This document shows, piece by piece, positions 1-8,304 of a stretch of 25,022 bases of DNA. The notes beneath the pieces are model-generated. The model had not been told where the DNA came from, did not search any database, and was given only the letters and a program-made list of their open reading frames with translations. A program made the translations under genes and the position numbers. The stretch comes from Saccoglossus kowalevskii (taxonomy: Eukaryota; Hemichordata; Enteropneusta; Harrimaniidae). Positions within the stretch are counted from its first letter, which is position 1; the number at the start of each line of letters is the position of its first letter. The stretch covers positions 1-25,022 of the forward strand of contig NW_003136422.1 of NCBI RefSeq assembly GCF_000003605.2, in the 5' to 3' direction.

Positions 1-115
1 CATGCACGTGGTATTTCCAACCACTCTCCCATGCAAGTACTAAGCACGCCCGATGAAGCTTAACTTCAGTGATCGGACGAGAACTGGTGTACTATTCAAT
101 GGTTTGGCAGTAGGC
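1..115 (-). pseudogene. Partial 5S-like copy at the window's left edge
   Basis: About four bases of the RNA 3' end lie outside the window. It has ccaaccactctcc where consensus has cccagccggtctcc, affecting helix IV and box C, and gatgaagctt, which breaks helix II, so it is unlikely to make a normal 5S RNA. Confidence 0.6.
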
Positions 116-763
116 TGAATATTCGTCAGAATTGCCTGTGGTTTAACGCTTTGGCTAGGCAAAAAATCCAGGGAAAAATTTGGTATGTACGGTGGAATAA
201 AAATGTTGATTAGCCTACTGCACGTGGTATTCACTGCCGGTCTCCCATGCAAGTACTATCCATGCCTGATGCAGCTTACATTCAGTGATCGAACGAGAAC
301 TGGTGTGTTCAGCAAAGATTTGACAGTAGGCTGAATATTCATCAGAATTGCATGTCGTTTAACGCTTCGGCTAGGCAAAAAATCCCGTGAAAAATTTGGT
401 ATGTACGGTGGAATAAAAATGTTGATAAGCCTAATTCACGTGGTATTCCCAGCCGGTCTCGCATGCAAGTACTAACCAAGCCCGATGCAGCTTATCTACA
501 GTGATCGGACGAGAACTGGTGTATTCTGCAATGGTTTGACTGTAGGCTGATTATTCGTCCGACTTGTATGTCATTTAATGCTTCGTCTATGCAAAAAATC
601 ATGGGTAAAAGTTATTATGTAATGTGGAATAAAAATGTTGATGAGCCTACTGCACGTGGTATTCCCAGCCGGTCTACCATGCAAGTACTAACCACGCCCG
701 ATGCAGCTTAAATTCCGTGATCGGACGAGAACTGGTGTGTTCTGCAATGGTTTTGACAGTAGC
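1..763 (-). repeat. Array block 1: 5S-like units with spacers A1, A2, G
   Basis: 5S-like segments lie at 1-115 (cut by the window edge), 213-331, 429-547 and 645-763. The spacer order A1-A2-G, together with the shared oddities aaagatttgac, tcgcatgc and accaagcccg, makes 116-~720 a close paralogue of ~10032-10640. The copy at 645-763 has an extra T and a lost G near its 5' end (ttttgacagtagc). The copy at 1-115 carries the ccaaccactctcc and gatgaagctt variants also seen at 9697, 12931, 18314 and 22195. Confidence 0.85.
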
Positions 764-861
764 TGAATATTGTCGGAATTGGATTTCAATTTAATGCTTC
801 GGCTAGACATAAAATCACGGGAAAAAGATAGTATGTATGTGTGGATTAAAAATGTTGATAA

Positions 862-979
862 GCCTTCTGCACATGATATTCTCAGCCGGTCTCCCATGCA
901 AGTACTAACCACGTCCGGTTAGCTTAACTTCAGTGATCAGACGAGAACTGGTGTATTCTGCAATGGTTTGGCAGTATGC
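862..979 (-). pseudogene. 5S-like copy with altered box A / helix II (cgtccggttagctt type)
   Basis: Where consensus reads cgcccgatgcagctt this copy reads cgtccggttagctt, one base shorter. It removes the 3' strand of helix II and rewrites box A. The helix I strand is also altered (ccttctgcacatgat; gcagtatgc). Sisters occur at 1933-2050 and 7323-7440, so the defect has been propagated. Confidence 0.65.
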
Positions 980-1509
980 TGAATATTCGTCGGAGTAGGA
1001 TTTCAATTAATGTTTCGGCTCGGCAAATAATAAAGGGAAAAAGATAGTATGTACGGTGGAATAAAAATGTTGATAAGCCTACTGCACGTGGCATTCCCAG
1101 CAGGTCTTAAATGCAAGTACTAACCATGCCCGATGCAGCTTAACTTCGGCGATCGGACGAGAACTGGTGTATTCTGCAATGGTTTGGCAGTAGGCTGAAT
1201 ATTCGTCGGAATTGGATGTCATTTAATGCTACGGCTAGGCAAAAAAATCATGGGTAAAAGTTAGTATGTAATGTGGAATAAAAATGTTGATGAGCCTACT
1301 GCACGTGGTATTCCCAGCCGGTCTCCTATGCAAGTACTAACCACGCCCGATGCAGCTTAAATTCAGTGATCGGACGAGAACTGGTGTGTTCTGCAATGGT
1401 TTGACAGTAGGCTGAATATTCGTCAGAATTGCCTGTGGTTTAACGCGTTGGCTAGGCAAAAAATCCCGGGAAAAATGTGGTATGTACGGTGGAATAACAA
1501 TGTTGATGA

Positions 1510-1621
1510 GCCTAATGCACATGATATTCCAGGCCGGTCTCCCCATGCAACCACGCCCGATGCAGCTTACTTCAGTGATCGGACGAGAACTGGTGTATTC
1601 TGCAATGGTTTGGCAGTAGGC
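1510..1621 (-). pseudogene. 5S-like copy with 7-nt deletion in loop E
   Basis: The sequence goes from atgcaa straight to ccacgcccg, losing gtactaa (RNA 73-79, TTAGTAC). This removes one strand of loop E and shortens the spacing between the intermediate element and box C, so both the fold and TFIIIA contacts should fail. Total length 112 nt. Sisters lie at 2580-2691 and 24787-24898. Confidence 0.7.
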
Positions 1622-1932
1622 TGAATATTCGTCCGAATGTATGTCATTTAATGCTTCGTCTAGGCAAAAAAAGCATGGGAAACTTTAGAATGTAATGTTG
1701 AATAAAAATGTTGATGGGCTACTGCACGTGGTATTCCCAGCCGGTCTCCCGTGCAAGTCCTAACCATGCCCGATGCAGCTTAACTTCAGTGATCTGACAA
1801 GAACTGGTGTATTCTGCAATGGTTTGGCAGTAGGCTGAATATTTGTCGGAATTGGATTTCAATTAATGCTTCGGCAAGACAAAAAATCACGGGAAAAAGA
1901 TAGTATGTATGGTAGATTAAAAATGTTGATAA

Positions 1933-2050
1933 GCCTTCTGCACATGATATTCTCAGCCGGTCTCCCATGCAAGTACTAACCACGTCCGGTTAGCTTTACT
2001 TCAGTCATCAGACGAGAACTGGTGTATTCTGCAATGGTTTGGCAGTATGC
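1933..2050 (-). pseudogene. 5S-like copy with altered box A / helix II (sister of 862-979)
   Basis: Same replacement in box A and same terminal-stem changes as the copy 1071 bp to the left; corresponding member of the second 5-unit repeat. Confidence 0.65.
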
Positions 2051-2579
2051 TGAATATTCGTCGGAATAGGATTTCAATTAATGTTTCAGCTCGGCAAATA
2101 ATAAAGGGAAAAAGATAGTATGTACGGTGGAATAAAAATGTTGATAAGCCTACTGCACGTGGCATTCCCAGCAGGTCTTCCATGCAAGTACTAACCACGC
2201 CCGATGCAGCTTAACTTCGGCGATCGGACGAGAACTGGTGTATTCTGCAATGGTTTGGCAGTAGGCTGAATATTCGTCGGAATTGGATGTCATTTAATGC
2301 TACGGCTAGGCAAAAAATCATGGGTAAAAGTTAGTATGTAATGTGGAATAAAAATGTTGATGAGCCTACTGCACGTGGTATTCCCAGACGGTCTCACATG
2401 CAAGTACTAACCACGCCCGATGCAGCTTAAATTCAGTGATCGGACGAGAACTGGTGTGTTCTGCAATGGTTTGACAGTAGGCTAAATATTCGTCAGAATT
2501 GCCTGTGGTTTAACGCGTTGGCTAGGCAAAAAATCCCGGGAAAAATTTGGTATGTACTCTGGAATAAAAATGTTGATGA

Positions 2580-2691
2580 GCCTAATGCACATGATATTTC
2601 AGGCCGGTCTCCAATGCAACCGCGCCCGATGCAGCTTAACTTCAGTGATCGGACGAGAACTGGTGTATTCTGCGATGGTTTGGCAGTAGGC
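2580..2691 (-). pseudogene. 5S-like copy with 7-nt loop E deletion (sister)
   Basis: Same loss of gtactaa, same aggccggtctcc and aatgcacatgat flanking variants as 1510-1621, at the equivalent position of the second 5-unit repeat. Confidence 0.7.
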
Positions 2692-3002
2692 TGAATATTC
2701 GTCCGAATTGTATGTCATTTAATGCTTCGTCTAGGCAAAAAACACGGGAAAAAGATAGTATGTATGGTGGAATAAAAATATTCATCAGCCTACTGCACGT
2801 GGTATTCCCAGCCGGTCTCCCATGCAAGTACTAACCACGCCCGATGCAGCTTATCTTCAGAGATCGGACGAGAACTGGTGTATTCTGCAATGGTTTGGCA
2901 GTAGACTGAACATTCGTCGGAATTGGATGTAATTTAATACTTCGGCAAGGCAAAAAATCTCGGGAAAACATTAGTATGTACGGTGAATAAAAATGATGAT
3001 AA

Positions 3003-3114
3003 GCACGTGGTATTTCCAGCCTGTCTCCCATGCAAGTACTAAGCACGCCCGATGCAGCTTAACTTCAGTGATCGGACGAGAACTGGTGTATTCTGCAATG
3101 GTTTGGCAGTAGGC
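3003..3114 (-). pseudogene. 5S-like copy lacking the 3' strand of helix I
   Basis: The junction gataagcacgtgg shows loss of seven bases (ctactgc) from the RNA 3' end, so the nine-pair terminal stem cannot form. The rest of the copy is near consensus. Confidence 0.7.
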
Positions 3115-3643
3115 TGAATACTCGTCGGAATTGGATGTCATTTAATGCTACGGCTAGGCAAAAAATCATGGGTAAAAGTTAGTATGTAATGTGGAATAAA
3201 AATGTTGATGAGCCTACTGCACGTGGTATTCCCATCCGGTCTCCCATGCAAGTACTAACCACGCCCGATGCAGCTTAAATTCAGTGATCGGACGTGAACT
3301 GGTGTGTTCTGCAATGGTTTGACAGTAGGCTGAATATTCGTCAGAATTGCCTGTGGTTTAACGCTTTGGCTAGGCAAAAAATCCTGGGAAAAATTTGGTA
3401 TGTACGGTGGAATAAAAATGTTGATAAGCCTACTGCACGTGGTATTTCCATCTGGTCTCCCATGCAAGTACTAACCACGCCCGATGCAGCTTAAATTCAG
3501 TGATCGGACGAGAACTGGTGTGTTCTGCAATGGTTTGGCAGTAGGCTGAATATTTGTCGGAATTGGATGTAATTTAATACTTCGGCTAGGCAAAAAATCC
3601 CGGGAAAAAGTTAGTATGTACGGTGGAATAAAAATGTTCATCA

Positions 3644-3762
3644 GCCTACTGCACGAGGTATTCCCAGCCGGTCTCCCATGCAAGTACAAACCACGCCCTA
3701 TGCAGCTTAACTTCAGTGATCGGAAAAAAACTGGTGTATTCTGCAATGGTTTGGCAGTAGGC
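3644..3762 (-). pseudogene. 5S-like copy with A-rich change in arm III
   Basis: Plus-strand cggaaaaaaactgg replaces cggacgagaactgg, altering the normally invariant CTCGTCC loop of arm III. The paralogue at 15946-16064 keeps the normal sequence, so the change postdates that duplication or is an error. Confidence 0.55.
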
Positions 3763-4291
3763 TGATTATTTGTCGGAATTGGATTTCAATTAATGCTTCG
3801 GCCATGCAAAAAATCACGGGAAAAAGATAGTGTGTATGGTGGAATAAAAATGTTGATAAGCCTACTGCACGTGTTATTTCCAACCTCTCTCCCATGCAAG
3901 TACTAACCACGCCCGATGCAGCTTAACTTCAGTGATCGGACGAGAACTGGTGTATTCTGTAATGGTTTGGCAGTAGGCTGAATATTCGTCCGAATTGTAT
4001 GTCATTTAATGCTTCGTCTGGGCAAAAAATCATGGGAAAATGTTAGAATGTAATGTGGAATAAAAATGTTGAGGAGCCTACTGCACGTGGTGTTCCCATC
4101 CGGTCTCCCATGCAAGTACTAACCACGCCCGATGCAGCTTAACTTCAGTGATCGGACGAGAACTGGTGTGTTCTGCAATGGTTTGGCAGTAGGCTGAATA
4201 ATTGTCGGAATTGGATGTAATTTAATACTTCGGCTAGGCAAAAAATCCCGGGAAAAAGTTAGTATGTACGGTGGAATAAAAATGTTCATCA

Positions 4292-4410
4292 GCCTACTGC
4301 ACGTGGTATTCCCAGCCGGTCTCCCATGCAAGTACTAACCACGCCCTATGCAGCTTAACTTCAGTGATCGGACGAGAACTGGTGTATTCTGCAATGGTTT
4401 GGCAGTAGGC
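4292..4410 (-). rRNA. 5S rRNA-like gene, one change from consensus (RNA C64A)
   Basis: The only difference from consensus is gccctatgc in place of gcccgatgc on the plus strand, RNA position 64 at the edge of helix II in an internal loop, so the fold should tolerate it. The same allele recurs at 11202-11320, 14866-14984 and 21331-21449, usually with ttcatcagcc at its 3' flank, so it is a second major gene type of the array rather than random damage. Confidence 0.72.
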
Positions 4411-4842
4411 TGAATATTCGTCCGAATTTTATGTCATTTATTGCTTCGTCTAAGCAAAAAATCATGGGAAAAAGTTAGAATGTAATGTGGAATAAAAATG
4501 TTGATGGGCCTACTGCACGTGGTATTCCCAGCCGGTCTCCCGTGCAAGTACTAACCATGCCCGATGCTGCTTAACTTCAGTGATCAGACGAGAACTTGTG
4601 TGTTCTGCAATGGTTTGGCAGTAGGCTGAATATTCATCGGAATTGGATTTCAATTAATGTTTCGACTAGGCAAATAATAAAGGGAAAAAGATAGTATGTA
4701 CGGTGGAATAAATATGTTGATAAGCCTACTGCACGTGGCATCCCCAGCAGGTCTCCCATGCAAGTACTAACCACGCCCGATGCAGCATAACTTCGGTGAT
4801 CGGACGAGAACTGGTGTACTATGCAATGGTTTGACAGTAGGC

Positions 4843-5928
4843 TGAATATTCGTCAGAATTGCCTGTGGTTTAACGCTTTGGCTAGGCAAAAAATCCAGGG
4901 AAAAATTTGGTATGTACGATGGACTAAAAATGTTGATAAGCCTACTGCACGTGGTATTCTCCGCCGGTCTCCCATGCAAGTACTAACCATGCCTGATGCA
5001 GCTTACATTCAGTGATCGAACGAGAACTGGTGTGTTCTGCAATGATTTGACAGTCGGCTGAATATTCGTCAGAATTGCATGTCGTTTAACGCTTCGGCTA
5101 GGTAAAAAATCCCGTGAAAAATTTGGTATGTACGGTGGAATAAAAATGTTGATAAGCCTACTACACGTGGTATTCCCAGCCGGTCTCCCATGCAAGTATT
5201 AACCACGCCCGATGCAGCTTAACTTCAGAGATCGGACGAGAACTGGTGTATTCTGCAAATGGTTTGGCAGTAGGCTGAATATTCGTCGGAATAGGATGTA
5301 AATTTAATACTTCGGCTATGCAAAAATCCCGGGAAAACGTCAGTATCTTTGATGGAATAAAAATGTTGATGAGCCTATGCACATAGTATTCCAGCCGGTC
5401 TTCGCATGCAAGTACTAACCACGCCCGAATGCGGCTTAACTTTCAGTGATCGGACGAGAAACTGGTGTAATTCTGCAATGGGTTTGGCAGTAGGCTGAAT
5501 ATTTGTCGGGAATTGGATGTAGTTTAATACTTCGGCTAGGCAAAAAATCCCGGGAAAAAGTTAGTATGTACGGTGGAATAAAAATGTTCATCAGCCTACT
5601 GCACGTGGTATTCCCAGCCGGTCTCCCATGCAAGTACTAACCACGCCCTATGCAGCTTATCTTCAGTGATCGGACGAGAACTGGTGTATTCTGCAATGGT
5701 TTGGCAGTAGGCTGATTATTCGTCCGAATTTTATGTCATTTAATGCTTCGTCTAAGCAAAAAATCATGGGAAAAAGTTAGAATGTAATGTGGAATAAAAA
5801 TGTTGATGGGCCTACTGCACGTGGTATTCCCAGCCGGTCTCCCGTGCAAGTCCTAACCATGCCCGATGCGGCTTAACTTCAGTGATCAGACGAGAACTAG
5901 TGTATTCTGCAATGGTTTGGCAGTATGC
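4843..5928 (-). repeat. Array block 4: spacers A1 A2 E' E D, with an indel-rich patch
   Basis: 5S-like segments: 4940-5058, 5156-5275 (120 nt), 5373-5495 (123 nt), 5594-5712, 5810-5928. Between about 5255 and 5520 there are around a dozen one-base gains or losses, mostly in short homopolymers (ctgcaaatgg, aactttcag, gagaaactgg, atgggtttgg, gtcgggaatt), a density not seen in adjoining units. The A1-A2 start resembles 13257-13569. Confidence 0.85.
5373..5495 (-). pseudogene. 5S-like copy with many single-base gains
   Basis: At 123 nt this is the longest copy. Extra bases occur at cccgaatg, aactttcag, gagaaactgg, gtgtaattc and atgggtttgg, with losses at cctatgc and attccagcc. Either a decayed copy or sequencing error. 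Confidence 0.6.
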
Positions 5929-6444
5929 TGAATATTCGTCGGAATAGGATTTCAATTAATGTTTCGTCTCGGCAAATAATAAAGGGAAAAAGATAGTATG
6001 TACGGTGGAATAAAAATGTTGATAAGCCTACTGCACGTGGCATTCCCAGCAGGTCTTCCAATGCAAGTACTAACCACGCCCGATGCAGCTTAACTTCCGC
6101 GATCGGACGAGAACTGGTGTATTCTGCAATGGTTTGGCAGTAGGCTGAATATTCGTCGGAATTGGATGTCATTTAATGCTACTGCTAGGCAAAAAATCAT
6201 GGGTAAAAGTTAGTATGTAATGTGGAATAAAAATGTTGATGAGCCTACTGCACGTGGTATTCCCAGCCGGTCTCCCATGCAAGTACTAACCACGCCCGAT
6301 GCAGCTTAAATTCAGTGATCGGACGAGAACTGGTGTGTTCTGCAATGGTTTGACAGTAGGCTGAATATTCGTCAGAATTGCCTGTGGTTTAACGCGTTGG
6401 CTAGGCAAAAAATCCCTGGAAAAATTTGGTATGTACGGTGGAAT

Positions 6445-6449
6445 AAAAA
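6445..6449 (-). terminator. Pol III-type T5 terminator of the consensus 5S copy
   Basis: Downstream of the minus-strand 5S end, TTTTT lies 10-14 nt past the last paired base. RNA polymerase III stops at runs of four or more T. Most units keep this run; six C-spacer units have only TTT (see the findings). The distance is longer than in many 5S genes, so a 3'-extended precursor would need trimming. Confidence 0.6.
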
Positions 6450-6458
6450 TGTTGATAA

Positions 6459-6577
6459 GCCTACTGCACGTGGTATTCCCAGCCGGTCTCCCATGCAAGT
6501 ACTAACCACGCCCGATGCAGCTTAACTTCAGTGATCGGACGAGAACTGGTGTATTCTGCAATGGTTTGGCAGTAGGC
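6459..6577 (-). rRNA. 5S rRNA-like gene matching the array consensus exactly
   Basis: This 119-nt copy equals the majority base of the array at every position I checked. The RNA has the full 5S layout. Helix I is nt 1-9 with 111-119 (GCCTACTGC/GCAGTAGGC, nine pairs). Helix II core is 18-22 with 58-62. Helix III is 30-33 with 46-49 (CAGT/ACTG). Helix IV is 82-87 with 92-96 around a GAGA loop. Helix V is 68-72 with 105-109 (CGTGG/CCACG). Loop E and the arm III loop TTCTCGTCCGATC are of normal metazoan type. In the cell 5S rRNA joins the large ribosomal subunit with uL18 and uL5. It differs from common animal 5S mainly in helices I, II and IV. It is the best candidate for a working gene, but expression cannot be read from DNA. 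Confidence 0.8.
6480..6527 (-). promoter_or_regulatory. Internal control region (box A, IE, box C) of the consensus 5S copy
   Basis: By alignment with Xenopus 5S, whose boxes lie at +50-64, +67-72 and +80-97, box A falls at 6513-6527 (AGTTAAGCTGCATCG), the intermediate element at 6505-6510 (CGTGGT) and box C at 6480-6497 (TGCATGGGAGACCGGCTG). In 5S genes this region binds TFIIIA and then TFIIIC. Box C differs from the Xenopus box at only two positions; those two bases (RNA 83 and 95) pair with each other in helix IV. Box A is the most altered. TFIIIA binding is inferred from homology. Confidence 0.65.
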
Positions 6578-6578
6578 T

Positions 6579-6586
6579 GAATATTC
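6579..6586. promoter_or_regulatory. Conserved GAATATTC palindrome abutting the 5S start
   Basis: The 8-bp perfect palindrome GAATATTC occupies -2 to -9 of this copy and recurs at the same place in most units; F and G spacers carry gattatt instead. It may reflect start-site sequence preference or simple inheritance. Confidence 0.35.
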
Positions 6587-6602
6587 GTCGGAATTGGATG
6601 TC

Positions 6603-6608
6603 ATTTAC
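6603..6608 (-). promoter_or_regulatory. TATA-like element upstream of the 5S copy (about -26 to -31)
   Basis: On the minus strand an AT-rich TTAAAT-type motif (here GTAAAT) sits 26-31 nt before the first G. Nearly every unit keeps TTAA at this place although the surrounding spacer differs by class (ATTAAATG, ATTAATTG, GTTAAAC). Upstream TATA-like motifs near -25 to -30 are known for some 5S genes. Its function here is inferred from position and conservation. Confidence 0.4.
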
Positions 6609-7322
6609 TGCTACTGCTAGGCAAAAAATCCCGGGAAAACGTTAGTATGTACGGTGGAATAAAAATGTTGATGAGCCTAATGCACGTGGTATTCCCAGCC
6701 TGTCTCCCATGCAAGTACTAACCACGCCCGATGCAGCTTAACTTCAGTGATCGGACGAGAACTGGTGTATTCTGCAATGGTTTGGCAGTAGGCTGAATAT
6801 TCGTCGGAATTGGATGTCATTTAATGCTACGGCTAGGCAAAAATTCATGGGTAAAAGTAAGTATGTAATGTGGTATAAAAAAGTTGATGAGCCTACTGCA
6901 CGTGGTATTCTCAGCCGGTCTCCCATGCAAGTACTAACCACACCCGATGCAGCTTAAATTCAGTGATCGAACGGGAACTGGTGTGTTCTGCAATGGTTTG
7001 ACAGTAGGCTGAATATTCGTCGGAATTGGATGTAATTTAATACTTCGGCTAAGCAAAAAATCCCGGAAAAAATTTAGTATGTTCGGTGGAATAAAAATGT
7101 TCATCAGCCTACTGCACGTGGTATTCCCAGCCGGTCTCCCATGCAAGTACTAACCACGCCCTATGCAGCTTAACTTCAGTGATCGGACAAGAACTGGTGT
7201 ATTCTGCAATGGTTTGGCAGTATGCTGAATATTCGTCGGAATAGGATTTCAATTAATGTTTCGGCTCGGCAAATAATAAAGGGAAAAAGATAGTATGTAC
7301 GGTGGAATAAAAATGTTGATAA

Positions 7323-7440
7323 GCCTACTGCACGTGGCATTCCCAGCCGGTCTCCCATGCAAGTACTAACCACGTCCGGTTAGCTTAACTTCAGTGATCA
7401 GACGAGAACTGGTGTATTCTGCAATGGTTTGGCAGTATGC
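7323..7440 (-). pseudogene. 5S-like copy with altered box A / helix II
   Basis: Carries the cgtccggttagctt replacement and gcagtatgc, but a normal 3' end (cctactgcacgtgg). It lies between two C' spacers. Confidence 0.62.
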
Positions 7441-7969
7441 TGTATATTCGTCGGAATAAGATTTCAATTAATGTTTCGGCTCGGCAAATAATAAAGGGAA
7501 AAAGATAGTATGTACGGTGGTATAAAAATGTTGATAAGCCTACTGCACGTGGCATTCCCAGCAGGTCTTCCATGCAAGTACTAACCACGCCCAATGCAGC
7601 TTAACTTCCGCGATCGGACGAGAACTGGTGTATTCTGCAATGGTTTGGCAGTAGGCTGAATATTCATCGGAATTGGATGTCATTTAATGCTACGGCTAGG
7701 CAAAAAATCATGGGTAAAAGTTAGTATGTAATGTGGAATAAAAATGTTGATGAGCCTACTGCACGTGGTATTCCCAGCCGGTCTCCCATGCAAGTACTAA
7801 CCACGCCCGATGTAGCTTAAATTCAGTGATCGGACGAGAACTGGTGTGTTCTGCAATGGTTTGACAGTAGGCTGAATATTCGTCAGAATTGCCTGTGGTT
7901 TAACGCGTTGGCTAGGCAAAAAATCCCGGGAAAAATTTTGTATGTACGGTGGAATAAAAATGTTGATAA

Positions 7970-8088
7970 GCCTACTGCACGTGGTATTCCCAGCCGGTCT
8001 CCCATGCAAGTACTAACCACGCCCGATGCAGCTTAACTTCAGTGATCGGACGAGAACTGGTGTATTCTGCAATGGTTTGGCAGTAGGC
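7970..8088 (-). rRNA. 5S rRNA-like gene matching the array consensus exactly (paralogue of 6459-6577)
   Basis: Identical over 119 nt to the copy 1511 bp to the left, and embedded in the same B-A3-H spacer setting, so the pair arose by duplication of a seven-unit stretch. Its terminator T-run is intact (TTTTT, 7956-7960) and its 5' flank is the rare H spacer. Same structural argument and same uncertainty about expression as its twin. Confidence 0.78.
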
Positions 8089-8304
8089 TGAATATTCGTC
8101 GGAATTGGATGTCATTTACTGCTACTGCTAGGCAAAAAATCCCGGGAAAACGTTAGTATGTACGGTGGAATAAAAATGTTGATGAGCCTAATGCACGTGG
8201 TATTCCCAGCCTGTCTCCCATGCAAGTACTAACCACGCCCAATGCAGCTTAACTTCAGTGATCGGACGAGAACTGGTGTATTCTGCAATGGTTTGGCAGT
8301 AGGC

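Larger units (their letters stand above)
764..2906 (-). repeat. Array block 2: two adjacent copies of a 5-unit higher-order repeat (F-C'-B-A3-D)
   Basis: Copy 1 spans 764-1835 (1072 bp) and copy 2 spans 1836-2906 (1071 bp). 5S-like segments are at 862-979, 1077-1195, 1294-1412, 1510-1621, 1718-1835, then 1933-2050, 2148-2266, 2364-2482, 2580-2691, 2788-2906. Matching positions share private variants: cgtccggttagctt at 862 and 1933, a 7-nt loop-E deletion at 1510 and 2580, and ccttctgcacatgat in the F-flanked genes. The last spacer of copy 2 is a D-to-F/E chimera (cgtctaggcaaaaaacacgg, then ttcatcagcc), so the two copies have exchanged sequence with other classes since duplication. Confidence 0.85.
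2907..4842 (-). repeat. Array block 3: spacers E B A1 E F D E D C
   Basis: 5S-like segments: 3003-3114 (5' part of the plus-strand copy deleted), 3212-3330, 3428-3546, 3644-3762, 3860-3978, 4076-4194, 4292-4410 (one change from consensus), 4508-4626, 4724-4842. The stretch 3115-3860 is closely paralogous to 15417-16160: both have the order B-A1-E-F, the catctggtc variant, and the gcacgaggt and gtacaaaccacg variants in the same unit. Confidence 0.85.
5929..8304 (-). repeat. Array block 5: spacers C' B A3 H B E C' C' B A3 H, with a 7-unit-offset duplication
   Basis: 5S-like segments: 6026-6145, 6243-6361, 6459-6577, 6675-6793, 6891-7009, 7107-7225, 7323-7440, 7538-7656, 7754-7872, 7970-8088, 8186-8304. 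The run B-A3-H occurs twice, 6146-6674 and 7657-8185, offset by 1511 bp (seven units), sharing ttccgcgatcgg and the H spacer (catttactgctactgc), which is found only here. The two perfect-consensus 5S copies (6459 and 7970) are the matching members of this duplication. Confidence 0.85.

Noticed and set aside
3471-3746. Open frames of 60-103 codons on both strands, as a possible family of small proteins
   Set aside because: They repeat with the 216-bp unit, read through the 5S-like segment and the spacer, occur in several frames, and show no signal of codon constraint; the RNA-gene reading explains conservation better.
6459-6577. CACGTG E-box and other palindromes inside the gene as transcription-factor sites
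   Set aside because: They coincide with helix V and helix I strands of the 5S fold, so RNA structure explains them.
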